DNA of 26,102 bases, taken from positions 1 to 26,102 of IMG/VR virus record IMGVR_UViG_3300027467_000261, one strand, 5' to 3'. The position numbers and the translations under genes were made by a program. Shown here one piece after another: positions 15,631 through 23,141 of this stretch. The first letter of the stretch is position 1; every line of letters starts with the position of its first letter. Source of the stretch: a virus. The notes under the pieces were generated by a model, which searched no databases, was not told the DNA's origin, and worked only from the letters and a program-made list of their open reading frames with translations.

Positions 15631-15989
15631 ACCACCACCGTGACTGAGGCGGGCAGATAGAGCGGGTGCTGAAACGTCACAAGGATCGACTGAGGGTAGT
15701 TACCACTGAGAGTAACCGACCCCGTGTCGACGATATAGTTCGGCTCGTTGGGGATCAGAAGCTCCGCACCGACAGGGATATTGCTGATCGTCGTGCCGGA
15801 AACGATGAGGGGCATCTCTGGTTTCTTCTGAAGCTGACCCGCAACAACCATGTACTCGGTGATGTTGTCTGGCGGGTCGCTCGCCAAGATCGCCTCGTTC
15901 GGCCCTTGGTTCAGAGCGACGATCTCATCCGTGGCTTCGATAGCCTTTGTGATGACGCCAGTCGTTATATCGTAATAGATCGCCTTCAT
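15627..15989 (-). CDS. Tail-fibre-linked hypothetical protein (120 aa)
   Basis: The N-terminal half (MKAIYYDITTGVITKAIEA ... YMVVAGQLQKKPEMPL) matches a type I recall directly downstream of fibre genes in GC-rich phages. The C-terminal half is a beta-rich domain ending ASVTVVV. It probably takes part in fibre assembly or decoration, but no biochemical role is known to me. The ATG overlaps the stop of the 717-aa fibre gene (ATGA) and its stop overlaps the next ATG similarly. A palindrome copy with one mismatch (15699) encodes V-T-L-S-G-N-Y. Confidence 0.65.
   Translation of the reverse strand: MKAIYYDITTGVITKAIEATDEIVALNQGPNEAILASDPPDNITEYMVVAGQLQKKPEMPLIVSGTTISNIPVGAELLIPNEPNYIVDTGSVTLSGNYPQSILVTFQHPLYLPASVTVVV
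15699..15716. repeat. GTTACT palindrome copy, one mismatch
   Basis: GTTACCACTGAGAGTAAC, 6-base spacer. It encodes V-T-L-S-G-N-Y in the 120-aa protein. Confidence 0.6.
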
Positions 15990-18139
15990 CGCGCTGCTGC
16001 CAATATAAACGCTGTGACGTTACGGGGGCACGATCCTGTTGAGGGGTAACCACCGGCATTAACCGTACTGGGTGTAATGGTAATGCTGAAGCTCTTCGTG
16101 CCACCGCTCGCGACTGAACGCGATGCGATCACACTACTCAACGCGCCTTGCATGTGCGGCGGCGTTTCATCGAACACTCCAACACCGTCAATGCTGATCT
16201 GTATTCGCGACGAGAACGATAGCGGGTAGAACGCCGTAGCACTTGAACTGACGCCATAGACGACCGTGGTGTAACCATACCCGGTATCATCCACATAGTA
16301 ATTGTTGTCGTTCGGCAGTGCGACGGAGACAACCAGCAGGACATTGGCGGCGTCGGGTAATGTGAACGAGCCAGTGAATGTGCTCCCACTTCCGGCTACC
16401 GAACCAAACGAATACCGGACCGGGACCGTGACCTGGTTGGCTCCGATCTTGAGTGTAGTGATCTCAGCGTTGCCGATCTTTGCGTTCGTGATCGCGGCGT
16501 TGGCAATCTTTGCGCTGGTGATCTCGGCATCGCCGATCTTTGCGTTGACAATGGCACCGTTGGCGATCAGCGCACTCGAAACTGCGAGGTTGTCGATATA
16601 CGTCGCTGCACTCGCCGCAGGGATCTTGCTCAGTGTAGCGAACGCACCCAGCCCGGCGATCTGCGACGTCGTGAGCTGGCCGTTGACATTGGCCGCAGCG
16701 ATCAGCGCATTGACCGCGAGCTGCCCGCTCGTGACCGCAAACGGTGTGTAGGTGTCAGTCGCGTTGGCAATGATGAACTGGTCGGTGTTGAACTTGACCC
16801 GGCTCGTGCCGTTCGACATCGCTTGGATACGCATCCCGGCAGTCGAGTACGTCGAGTTCGCCCCACTCTGAGCGGCACGAACCTGGATCTGAAACTCGGC
16901 CAGCGCTCCGTCAGCGGGAGACGCAGAGGCCAGCAGCCGATAGAAGCCCCCCGCCGAACCACCCGTCGTTTGGACCTCGAGGTTCGTGAGGTCGCTCGCC
17001 AGCGCTTCGGTGCGCGTCGCCGTCGTAATCTGGGTGTTGTTGATAGTCGCCGAGTTCCCGTCGGGAGCCAGCGAGATCAGGTTGTCGATGCGCGTCGCGG
17101 TCGTGCGGTCGGCATCGGTCTTCGAGATGCTCTCCGTCACCAACGTGGAGAGCAGCACGCCGAGGTTGTCGACGTTTGCAACCGTCACCCACGCCGTGCC
17201 GTTCCAACGTTTAAGTGCGTTGGCCTGCGTCGTGTCGAGCCAGAGATCACCAACTGCAATCGTCGTCGGTGTGCGCGACTGCACGAACGCAGCCTGTGTC
17301 ACCCAGGCCGAACCGTTCCACAGTTTGAGCAGGCTGACCGTCGTGTCGAACCACAGCGCGTTGGTGGCAGGGGAGCTCGGAGCCGTCGCTGCGATGGTCG
17401 CCGTGCGCGTGGTCCACGTCGATCCCGACCACTGCTTGACGACCGGCGTCGCGCCGTTGAGATCGACCCAGTAGGCGTTCGTCGTCAGAGACTGCGGCTG
17501 CGTCGACTGGATGTAGGTCTTGGCGTTGGTCGACGCCGTCGTCACCGCGTTGATCTGCGTGGCGATGGCCCCAGTTGGGCCGGACAGTGCAAGGATCTCG
17601 TTGGTGACTGCCGCGAGGCTGCCCTGCGTCTGGGCGCTCACGGTGTCGATGCGACCGGCCAGGGCCTGTGTCGCAGTGACGCGAACGAGCTCTTCGCTCG
17701 AGATCCTGGCGTTGTTCTCTTCGACGCTCGCTTCGAGCTGCGTGATCGACGCCTTGATGACGGCGTTGTCGTCGACGTAGCCGTTGCGAAAGTTATCGAA
17801 AGCGGTCTGGAGCTTGGCGAGCGCGATACGCGCCTCGTCACGGGTATCCTGCGCGAGCCGATCCGCCTTGGCCGCAGCGCGGTCGAAGATGACGTCGATA
17901 GTCGGATCGTTGAGGAGCTGGCTCCAGTCGGTGTTATTGGTCGCCTGGTTGGCGGCAGTCGTGACCGCTGTGGTCAGATCGGCAACCGTGGCAGCCCAGT
18001 CGTCCTCGTTGCCCGACTGCCGTGACAGGACGTCGACTGTCTGCTTCAGAGCGCGCACCGCCGTGGCGATGCTCTGGAGGTCATCACGGACCTCCGGGAT
18101 CGCCGTGTAGCGGTTGTTTCGATTATTTCGATTAGACAC
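15986..18139 (-). CDS. Tail fibre / central tail protein (717 aa)
   Basis: The start is GTG at 18139, with GAGGGAG about seven bases upstream, overlapping the previous stop by eight bases. The N-terminus is MSNRNNRNNRY, followed by a predicted coiled coil (EVRDDLQSIATAVRALKQTV; AKADRLAQDTRDEARIALAK). Residues about 220-325 hold three modules of the type ALWFDTT...LKLWNGSAWVT, common in phage fibre proteins. Near 525-570 is a run of 10-residue repeats (AEITSAKIAN, AAITNAKIGN, AEITTLKIGA) typical of fibre stalks, followed by a beta-sandwich-like C-terminus. It would form a trimeric fibre or tail-tip element contacting the host. Small fibre-associated genes follow it. Confidence 0.8.
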   Translation of the reverse strand: MSNRNNRNNRYTAIPEVRDDLQSIATAVRALKQTVDVLSRQSGNEDDWAATVADLTTAVTTAANQATNNTDWSQLLNDPTIDVIFDRAAAKADRLAQDTRDEARIALAKLQTAFDNFRNGYVDDNAVIKASITQLEASVEENNARISSEELVRVTATQALAGRIDTVSAQTQGSLAAVTNEILALSGPTGAIATQINAVTTASTNAKTYIQSTQPQSLTTNAYWVDLNGATPVVKQWSGSTWTTRTATIAATAPSSPATNALWFDTTVSLLKLWNGSAWVTQAAFVQSRTPTTIAVGDLWLDTTQANALKRWNGTAWVTVANVDNLGVLLSTLVTESISKTDADRTTATRIDNLISLAPDGNSATINNTQITTATRTEALASDLTNLEVQTTGGSAGGFYRLLASASPADGALAEFQIQVRAAQSGANSTYSTAGMRIQAMSNGTSRVKFNTDQFIIANATDTYTPFAVTSGQLAVNALIAAANVNGQLTTSQIAGLGAFATLSKIPAASAATYIDNLAVSSALIANGAIVNAKIGDAEITSAKIANAAITNAKIGNAEITTLKIGANQVTVPVRYSFGSVAGSGSTFTGSFTLPDAANVLLVVSVALPNDNNYYVDDTGYGYTTVVYGVSSSATAFYPLSFSSRIQISIDGVGVFDETPPHMQGALSSVIASRSVASGGTKSFSITITPSTVNAGGYPSTGSCPRNVTAFILAAAR
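16441..16580 (-). repeat. 30-bp tandem repeats encoding 10-residue fibre repeats
   Basis: Four to five units in exact 30-base phase (boundaries near 16471, 16501, 16531, 16561) share a core GATCTTTGCG on the + strand. Translated on the - strand they give the repeating I-x-N/S-A-K-I-x-N/D-A-x pattern of the 717-aa fibre. The repeats are divergent enough to be an old expansion. Confidence 0.75.
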
Positions 18140-19454
18140 TGGCGAGCTCCCTCGAGGTGCTTGCCACCTGCATGTCCGTGACCTTCACACGCGCCTCGAC
18201 CTCGAACTGCCACTCCTCGGCCTTGAAGCCGGACGGCAGGCGGAACTCGGTGCCGGACACCCGTAACTCTCGGGAGTAACGCAGCACCCCATCGCAGTAC
18301 ACGCGCACGATCCCATACATGGTGGCGGTCAGCGTCGTCGGGCTTACCACTTCCGTGGTGAGCGTCGGCGCTCCCGTCGGCACCGTGAAGTAGACCTTCA
18401 TCGCGGCGAGGTTCTCCTTGTCGCGCATCTTGAAGATCTTCGACCGCCACTTGTACGGCTGGAGGTTCGTCCCGTCGGGCTGGTCGAGCACATAGATCTG
18501 ACCGCCGCGAATGATGATGGGCGTCGACGACCACGGGTCGGCCATGATGTTCGTGATCGTGTAGGAGCTGTCAGCCAGCTCGATGTACCCATTTCGGGTG
18601 TAAGCCTGTGATGGTTCGATCATCAGGCCCTTGGTGCCGGACGTGCCGGGAGCCTGATACGCCATGTATGCCGTGTTGAACTGAACGGCGCGCAGCTTGC
18701 TCGTGTCAGTCGCCGCCTGCCACTCTGCCGGACCGATAAGTCCGTTGGTCAGGACATTGACGGCACCGGGCACAGCAACCACGAGCCCGTTCGGGCTGGC
18801 GTAGATCACGCCGCCAGGTGTCGAGATGATCGACCCGCGAGACACGCAGGGCTCGTAAGAGTTGATCTTGGCGAGCGACATGACCGACGGATGCACGCCG
18901 GTCGCCGTCCACGGAGAGCCCGTGGTGCAGATGACGAGCGTCTGCCCCATGACGCCGCAACCGACGACGGGGTAATCCACGACTGCCACATACTCGGCGG
19001 GCCAGGCGTGCGGACGATAGGGCTCGGAGAACCAGATCTCGTTGTCCTTCCACCCGGCGATGATGCCGTTCGGCATCGCCACCCAGCCCTTGAGGGTCGC
19101 GGGCGGTTCGGTCCAGCCTTCACTCTCGAGGACGCCGTTACCCGTGATGTCGTCGTCAGCGTAGGTGTCGGCAAACGCCGTGATGCCCACGTTGATCTCG
19201 GCGACGAAATAGTAGGAGGCCGTGCCGTTCAGCGCCGTCACCGTGCGATAGATGCGCTTCTTGGTGATCGAGCGATTGACGAGCTGCGGAGCAGTTGGAT
19301 CTGGAATGACCAGGTTCCACGTCTGACCGACATTGCCTGTCTTGACGGTAGGCGCGCTTGGCGGTCCTTCCTCTCCGTACTCGGAAACATAGGTGTAGAC
19401 GTAGGAGCGGCTAATGACGATGGGATCTTCCCAGACGGCGACAGGATCAGTCAT
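18132..19454 (-). CDS. Phage tail protein, C-terminal half of a split gene (440 aa)
   Basis: Carries conserved blocks of a large phage tail/virion protein family: SYVYTYVSEYGEEGPPSAPT near residue 20, KKRIYRTV, an LKGWVAMPNGIIAGWKDNE propeller-like strand set, EPYRPHAWPAEY, and SPNGLVVAVPGA. In relatives I recall, these blocks follow, in one polypeptide, the N-terminal blocks found here in the separate 488-aa gene. The ATG overlaps the stop of that gene as TGATG, with GGGAGG upstream, so the two halves are made together and probably assemble. Likely location is the tail or head-tail junction. A palindrome copy (18263) encodes R-Y-S-R-E-L-R near the C-terminus. Confidence 0.78.
   Translation of the reverse strand: MTDPVAVWEDPIVISRSYVYTYVSEYGEEGPPSAPTVKTGNVGQTWNLVIPDPTAPQLVNRSITKKRIYRTVTALNGTASYYFVAEINVGITAFADTYADDDITGNGVLESEGWTEPPATLKGWVAMPNGIIAGWKDNEIWFSEPYRPHAWPAEYVAVVDYPVVGCGVMGQTLVICTTGSPWTATGVHPSVMSLAKINSYEPCVSRGSIISTPGGVIYASPNGLVVAVPGAVNVLTNGLIGPAEWQAATDTSKLRAVQFNTAYMAYQAPGTSGTKGLMIEPSQAYTRNGYIELADSSYTITNIMADPWSSTPIIIRGGQIYVLDQPDGTNLQPYKWRSKIFKMRDKENLAAMKVYFTVPTGAPTLTTEVVSPTTLTATMYGIVRVYCDGVLRYSRELRVSGTEFRLPSGFKAEEWQFEVEARVKVTDMQVASTSRELASV
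18263..18280. repeat. GTTACT palindrome copy, exact
   Basis: GTAACTCTCGGGAGTAAC, 6-base spacer. It encodes R-Y-S-R-E-L-R in the 440-aa tail protein. Confidence 0.75.
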
Positions 19455-20920
19455 CAGGCACCTCCCCCACCGTTGTTCGGATCGTATGGAGCGTAATTCG
19501 GGTTCTGGTTCACGACGCTGACGTCAGTGAAAGCCGCGGCAGCGACATTGTTCGAACCCAGGATCTTCGTGCCTGATCCGTCTGATGCGTAGTAGGTAAC
19601 CCGGACGACGTCGCCATAGGCCGTGGTGACCGGCAGTGTCAGGTAGACGAGCTTGTCTGGGCCGTCGGTGTTCACCTGGATCGGATTGCGCGGGACGGCG
19701 TTCACGGTGACTGCAAACTGAGCGATAGCCGGGGTGTTGTTCGTCAGCGCCAGATCGAACTTCAGGTTGAGGATGTTGTTGATCGCCGAGGTTGCCACGA
19801 GCTTCGGCACCGCCGTATCAACGCTGAAGTTGGTGACCAGCTTGCGGTAGAAGCTCTGAGCGTCGTTGCCCGCAGTGTCCTGGATCGCAGTTGTGTCGTT
19901 GCTGTAGGTCGGATCGGTGTAGCTGACGTAGGTCGTCTCTCCCGGCTGGATGGAACGTGCCAGAGTGAGCACGACCGCCTTCGCCGCCGCATCCACGGTG
20001 TATGAGCTGATGGTGACGGCGCTGCCGTTGGAGATAACCTCGAACACGGACTTGTTCGGCAAGTCCGTCGTCTTGAGCGGGTTGGCGTCCGTGAACCAGA
20101 TCGTGAGCGCCGCGTTCGTGACGTGCGCCTTTTCGAAGACCGGTCCGGTCTTGTCGAGCGTCTCGTTCGTGCAGGTCAGAGTGAACGACGGCGCGTCGTT
20201 GCCAGCCTCGTCCTGAATGGCGTTGAGATCGTTGCCTCCGGTTGGCTTGGTGTACGCCACAGTGACAGTCTCGTTCGGATCGGCGCGCTCGCTGAGAAGC
20301 AGGCCAATCTTGCGGTTGGGTCCGTCGACTGCAAGCGACGTGATCTCGAACTCGCGGGTTGCCGAGGTGATGCGAAACGCGGTCTTGAGCGGCACGTTGA
20401 CTGCGTCGAGCTTGCGCTCTTCCGTAAAGATGACCGTGACGAGCGCACCGTTGATCGTGGCAGATGCTGCGACCGGCGCGACAGTGTCCTCCGGCGTGAC
20501 GGGCGCGTTCACGGTGGGAGCGGTCGCAGGCTGCGGGATGCCGAGCTTGTAGGCAGCAGACCCGGCAGCGATGCGGGCGTAGGTGTTGTAGGCGGGCGTC
20601 GTCGTCGGCCCGACCCAGTAGTAGCGCTGGTAGCTGTCGTCGCGCACGGGAGCGCGGAGCACCTCAACGTCCGCGTCCTGGAACTCCATCCAGAACGAGT
20701 TGTTGAAGTTCGTCTTCTCGTAGGGATCGTTCGGGATGCGGTAGACCCGCTTCGCCGTCGAGCTCACCAGGTTGCGGATATACCGAGGGGTCTTGAACCC
20801 CTCGATGGACCCCGAATAGAGCCAGGTGTTCTGGGCAAGGGCAGCGCCTCCGTCCGGCAGCAGGCGTTCATCCTGTGCCGGGATCATCCCGCCAAAGACG
20901 TTGATCCGAAGCGCAACCAT
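19454..20920 (-). CDS. Phage tail protein, N-terminal half with three SwmB/Ig-like repeats (488 aa)
   Basis: The first 130 residues (RINVFGGMIPAQDERLLPDG ... ALAQNTWLYSGSIEGFKTPR ... RYYWVGPTTTPAY ... YKLGIPQP) match the start of a widespread phage tail/virion protein. Residues about 145-470 are three beta-sandwich repeats: each starts D-x-x-x-P or D-K-T-G-P, has a strand with G/N-A-L-x-V-x-F, and the first two close with AIQDEAGNDA or AIQDTAGNDA. This resembles SwmB/cadherin-like surface domains. Such Ig-like insertions in virion proteins often serve weak surface binding. The ORF ends in a Gly-rich tail (NNGGGGA) and is coupled by TGATG to the gene for the other half. The fold assignment is from pattern only. 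Confidence 0.78.
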   Translation of the reverse strand: MVALRINVFGGMIPAQDERLLPDGGAALAQNTWLYSGSIEGFKTPRYIRNLVSSTAKRVYRIPNDPYEKTNFNNSFWMEFQDADVEVLRAPVRDDSYQRYYWVGPTTTPAYNTYARIAAGSAAYKLGIPQPATAPTVNAPVTPEDTVAPVAASATINGALVTVIFTEERKLDAVNVPLKTAFRITSATREFEITSLAVDGPNRKIGLLLSERADPNETVTVAYTKPTGGNDLNAIQDEAGNDAPSFTLTCTNETLDKTGPVFEKAHVTNAALTIWFTDANPLKTTDLPNKSVFEVISNGSAVTISSYTVDAAAKAVVLTLARSIQPGETTYVSYTDPTYSNDTTAIQDTAGNDAQSFYRKLVTNFSVDTAVPKLVATSAINNILNLKFDLALTNNTPAIAQFAVTVNAVPRNPIQVNTDGPDKLVYLTLPVTTAYGDVVRVTYYASDGSGTKILGSNNVAAAAFTDVSVVNQNPNYAPYDPNNGGGGA

Positions 20921-20927
20921 TCTTGCC

Positions 20928-21284
20928 TCACTTCAAGTTCGCGAGCTTGTAAAAGGTCTTGAAGTAGACCTCTGCAAGGTTGTCGACGAGGTTCTCGATT
21001 GCCGGGGTGTTCTTGGCGATTTCTGACCGGCACTCGCAGATCAACTTCGCCTCGTCACCGATGAACTCCAGAAAGTCCTGGTAGCTGATCTGCTTGAGCC
21101 CGACTGTCCCGATCAAGCCGAAGTAGCCCTGATAGGCTTCCACCAGCGTGTCGAGACGCTCGATCACCTCGTCGTAGAACTCACCAAGCGCCTGATGCTC
21201 GGCATACGACTTGGTCGTCCAATGCGTCAGGTGCGCTGCGTCGCGCGTCGAGAAGACGCGGTTGATGAGTTCTTCAATCGTCAT
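20928..21284 (-). CDS. DUF5856 ferritin-like-type protein (118 aa)
   Basis: All-helical protein beginning MTIEELINRVFSTRDAAHLT, then HWTTKSYAEHQALGEFYDEV and LVEAYQGYFG. The spaced Asp/His/Glu residues in these helices are characteristic of the phage DUF5856 family, which has a ferritin-like four-helix architecture; no activity has been established for it that I know of. The ATG overlaps the preceding stop (ATGA). It sits between small basic proteins and tail genes, so it is made late. The family call is from memory of the motif. Confidence 0.72.
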   Translation of the reverse strand: MTIEELINRVFSTRDAAHLTHWTTKSYAEHQALGEFYDEVIERLDTLVEAYQGYFGLIGTVGLKQISYQDFLEFIGDEAKLICECRSEIAKNTPAIENLVDNLAEVYFKTFYKLANLK

Positions 21285-21439
21285 TTGCCAGCCGCGATCT
21301 TTGCGAGCGCCTTCTTGCCCGCTTCCATTTCCTCGAGCGTCGCCTTGCTGAGAGCCGGAGCGGCTTCGGCCTTCTGCTCGGTCACCGTCACGGTTACTTC
21401 GGGAGTAACCGCTTCATTCTTCGTGGGGGTCTTAGCCAT
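21281..21439 (-). CDS. Tiny phage protein (52 aa) beginning MAKTPTKNEAV
   Basis: ATG at 21439 with AAGGA six bases upstream (an adjacent ATG at 21442 is less well spaced). The stop overlaps the start of the DUF5856 gene as ATGA, strong evidence that it is translated. It has a Val/Thr stretch (AVTPEVTVTVTEQKAEAAPA) and a helical basic C-terminus (EEMEAGKKALAKIAAGK). The V-T-P-E-V-T codons are exactly a palindrome copy (21393-21409). No function is recognised. Confidence 0.7.
   Translation of the reverse strand: MAKTPTKNEAVTPEVTVTVTEQKAEAAPALSKATLEEMEAGKKALAKIAAGK
21393..21409. repeat. GTTACT palindrome copy, exact
   Basis: GTTACTTCGGGAGTAAC, 5-base spacer. It encodes V-T-P-E-V-T in the 52-aa protein. 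Confidence 0.8.
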
Positions 21440-21450
21440 CATCGTTCCTT

Positions 21451-21705
21451 TCAGCAGTTCCAGGCCCGCAGCGACTTGTTGATGCGGGAGTTGGGATCGT
21501 TCGCAGTCTTCTCGCTCGTGAGCTTCTTCTTCATGCCCTTCATGCGGGCACAGAAGCTGTCACGCCGAGGACCGCCCTCCGGCTGCGGGGCCTTGAGGCC
21601 GGGCTTGCCGGGGTTAGCTTTGTTGTAGGAGGCGCGACCCTTGGCGTTCAGACCGCCATTCGGGTTCTTGCCTTCCTTGCGCTGCCACGCGGGTGTCTTA
21701 GCCAT
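21451..21705 (-). CDS. DUF6321-type small basic phage protein (84 aa)
   Basis: Starts MAKTPAWQRKEGKNPNGGLN, followed by AKGRASYNKANPG, PRRDSFCARMKGMK and a closing SLRAW motif. This order (WQRKEGKNP.GGLN.KGR.SY ... RR.SF.AR..GM) matches the small phage family DUF6321, of unknown function. It is strongly basic and could bind DNA or sit in the virion, but that is inference. It lies one base after the stop of the preceding small gene. Confidence 0.78.
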   Translation of the reverse strand: MAKTPAWQRKEGKNPNGGLNAKGRASYNKANPGKPGLKAPQPEGGPRRDSFCARMKGMKKKLTSEKTANDPNSRINKSLRAWNC

Positions 21706-21706
21706 G

Positions 21707-21868
21707 TCACTTCCCCTTGCGCGCAGCGCGCATGTTATCGACGAGGTTGGGGTAAGGACGCCCGGCCTTCTTGGCTGCGGCTTTCGCTTCAGCCTTCTGT
21801 GCCGGGCTCAGGGGCTTGGATTTGCCCAGCCCCTTCGGACGCGGCTTATCCCAGACGTCCTTGGCCAT
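21707..21868 (-). CDS. Small Lys/Ala-rich protein (53 aa)
   Basis: Translation starts at the ATG at 21868, which overlaps the upstream stop as TAATG. The protein reads MAKDVWDKPRPKGLGKSKPL, then an AEAKAAAKKAGRPYPNLVDN region and a basic end. The DKPRPK, AGRPYPNLVDNM pattern recurs in small phage proteins I recall beside DUF6321 genes. It is too short for the usual size cut-offs; the overlap and family pattern support it. Role unknown. Confidence 0.72.
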   Translation of the reverse strand: MAKDVWDKPRPKGLGKSKPLSPAQKAEAKAAAKKAGRPYPNLVDNMRAARKGK

Positions 21869-22017
21869 TACTTGCCCTTCTTCATCTTCATGAGGAAGGC
21901 AGGCATCTTCTTGTCCTTCTTCATGTCGGCCTTGGAGCCTTCCTTGACGCCAGCCTTCTTGTCGGCCTTCTTGTCCATCTTCTCGAAGATCGCCATACGC
22001 TTGGACATCTTTGCCAT
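21868..22017 (-). CDS. Small Lys/Met-rich protein (49 aa)
   Basis: Of the possible starts, the ATG at 22017 is best: GGAG of the o-spanin end is seven bases upstream, whereas the ATG at 22023 is only one base from it. The protein (MAKMSKRMAIFEKMDKKADK ...) is extremely rich in Lys and Met and ends MKMKKGK. It has no hydrophobic core and may be disordered and nucleic-acid binding. It is the first of a run of four tiny MAK-starting genes between lysis and tail genes. Confidence 0.62.
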   Translation of the reverse strand: MAKMSKRMAIFEKMDKKADKKAGVKEGSKADMKKDKKMPAFLMKMKKGK

Positions 22018-22019
22018 TG

Positions 22020-22211
22020 TCATTCTCCGCAGAAGCCCGACCGGCGGGCGTTGTTGAACTTGTTCCCCCGGATCGTGTCGGGTGTGTCCTTGGTCGACCA
22101 GCTCGTGGCAGGCCAGACCGCGCATACACTATCGACAGTCACGGCAGTGCCCGTCGTCCTTGAGCACGCTCCCAGGATCAGTGCTGACAGCATCACCAGC
22201 GCGTATCGCAT
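22020..22211 (-). CDS. o-spanin, Rz1-like outer-membrane lipoprotein (63 aa)
   Basis: Begins MRYALVMLSALILGAC: a basic residue, a hydrophobic stretch and a lipobox (L-G-A-C, Cys16) for lipoprotein processing. The mature part contains PATSWSTKDTPDTIRG and two further Cys. The ATG at 22211 has AAGGA six bases upstream and is preferred over a TTG at 22226. The gene begins inside the preceding i-spanin gene in another frame (83-base overlap), the classic Rz/Rz1 arrangement. It should pair with the i-spanin to fuse inner and outer membranes in the last lysis step. It is not proline-rich like lambda Rz1. Confidence 0.8.
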   Translation of the reverse strand: MRYALVMLSALILGACSRTTGTAVTVDSVCAVWPATSWSTKDTPDTIRGNKFNNARRSGFCGE

Positions 22212-22371
22212 CCGTGATCCTTCCAAGGCTTTCGGTCATGATCTCGGTCTGCACGCCCTCGCGGACGGAGGACCGGATCTTCCAATAGATGCCGCCCAGT
22301 ACGCTGACGGCGAGCAGGAATATAGCAACGTATCGTCCGATTGGCGAGAGGAACCAAGCCAGTATTGGCAT
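22129..22371 (-). CDS. i-spanin, Rz-like inner-membrane protein (80 aa)
   Basis: I start it at the ATG at 22371, two bases after the endolysin stop, rather than at a longer in-frame ATG at 22410 inside the endolysin. It has a single N-terminal membrane segment (IGRYVAIFLLAVSVLGGIYW, about residues 11-30) followed by a periplasmic helical region (VREGVQTEIMTESLGRITDA) and a Cys-containing tail (HCRDC). The short length and topology fit an i-spanin, and its 3' part overlaps the lipoprotein gene. The terminal cysteines could form intermolecular disulfides, as in Rz dimers. Confidence 0.78.
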   Translation of the reverse strand: MPILAWFLSPIGRYVAIFLLAVSVLGGIYWKIRSSVREGVQTEIMTESLGRITDAIRAGDAVSTDPGSVLKDDGHCRDCR

Positions 22372-22373
22372 GG

Positions 22374-23141
22374 TTACGCCCCCGTTTCTTCCAGCATCTG
22401 ATACCGCCAATACCAGATGGCGGCAGCGAGAGCCAGAATGACGATTGCGATCCAGAAGGTCGGCGACTTGAGCAGAACTGTCAAAATCCCGACACTGTCG
22501 TGCGCAGCCGACGCAGAACTGACAGCCGTACTAAACTGGTTGGCTGCCTCGATCCCGCCTGCGATGCCCACACCTACCGAGGCGTTGGCGATCTTGGACT
22601 TCGTAATCGGCTTCTCGGGCTTCGGTACGTCGACCGGTGTGGAAACAGCCGCAACATCAGATGTCTTGAGCTGCCGCCATACCGCCACTTCAGCGCGACG
22701 GCGATTAACAAGTCCCGGAACAGGCTCGCCATTCTGGTTCACCCACTTCATGAACTCAGCGGGCACCTGGTCGAATTGACGGGCGTTGACCTTCTTGAGG
22801 AGGGTCGACTTGCCAAAGGCACCAATCCCGACGTTATAGGCAAAGGAGACCAGGGCATCGAACTGGTTCTGAGTTACTTCCGTAGTAACGAGAGCGTCGA
22901 CCTTGGCAGCGAAGTTCTGCGCGTCCTTCGAGAAGATCCGGTCAGCTTCGGCCTTGGTGATCTTCATGCCCGGCACGACCGTAGGCTCACCGGCAGCCGA
23001 CGTGTGGCCGTAGCCGATGGTGAGCGTGCCCTTCGGTTTGCCTCGCAGAAACGGCTTGTTGGGGTTCTTGTCATCATAGGCGTAGAGCTTGAGCCCCTCG
23101 CCTTCCTTGATGAGCTTTTCACCCTGGGCGCTGAGTTTCAT
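22374..23141 (-). CDS. GH24 lysozyme-type endolysin with C-terminal membrane anchor (255 aa)
   Basis: Residues 1-165 are a phage lysozyme (muramidase) domain: catalytic Glu in EGEGLKLYAYDD (E15), Asp24, and Thr41 in TLTIGYGHT, the E-D-T triad of the T4/P22 lysozyme family, then SFAYNVGIGAF and a closing NRRRAEVAVW. It cuts the glycan strand of peptidoglycan. A low-complexity linker follows, then a C-terminal hydrophobic helix FWIAIVILALAAAIWYW (229-245) with a short charged end. No N-terminal signal or SAR helix is seen, so the only membrane segment is C-terminal, which is unusual. ATGA overlap with the holin gene. A palindrome copy (22873) encodes V-T-T-E-V-T. Confidence 0.88.
   Translation of the reverse strand: MKLSAQGEKLIKEGEGLKLYAYDDKNPNKPFLRGKPKGTLTIGYGHTSAAGEPTVVPGMKITKAEADRIFSKDAQNFAAKVDALVTTEVTQNQFDALVSFAYNVGIGAFGKSTLLKKVNARQFDQVPAEFMKWVNQNGEPVPGLVNRRRAEVAVWRQLKTSDVAAVSTPVDVPKPEKPITKSKIANASVGVGIAGGIEAANQFSTAVSSASAAHDSVGILTVLLKSPTFWIAIVILALAAAIWYWRYQMLEETGA
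22873..22889. repeat. GTTACT palindrome copy, exact
   Basis: GTTACTTCCGTAGTAAC, 5-base spacer. It encodes V-T-T-E-V-T in the endolysin. Confidence 0.8.

Noticed and set aside
16018-16063. GTTAC and GTAAC pentamers near the end of the 717-aa fibre gene
   Set aside because: The two are more than 20 bases apart and lack the AGT/ACT extension of the family.
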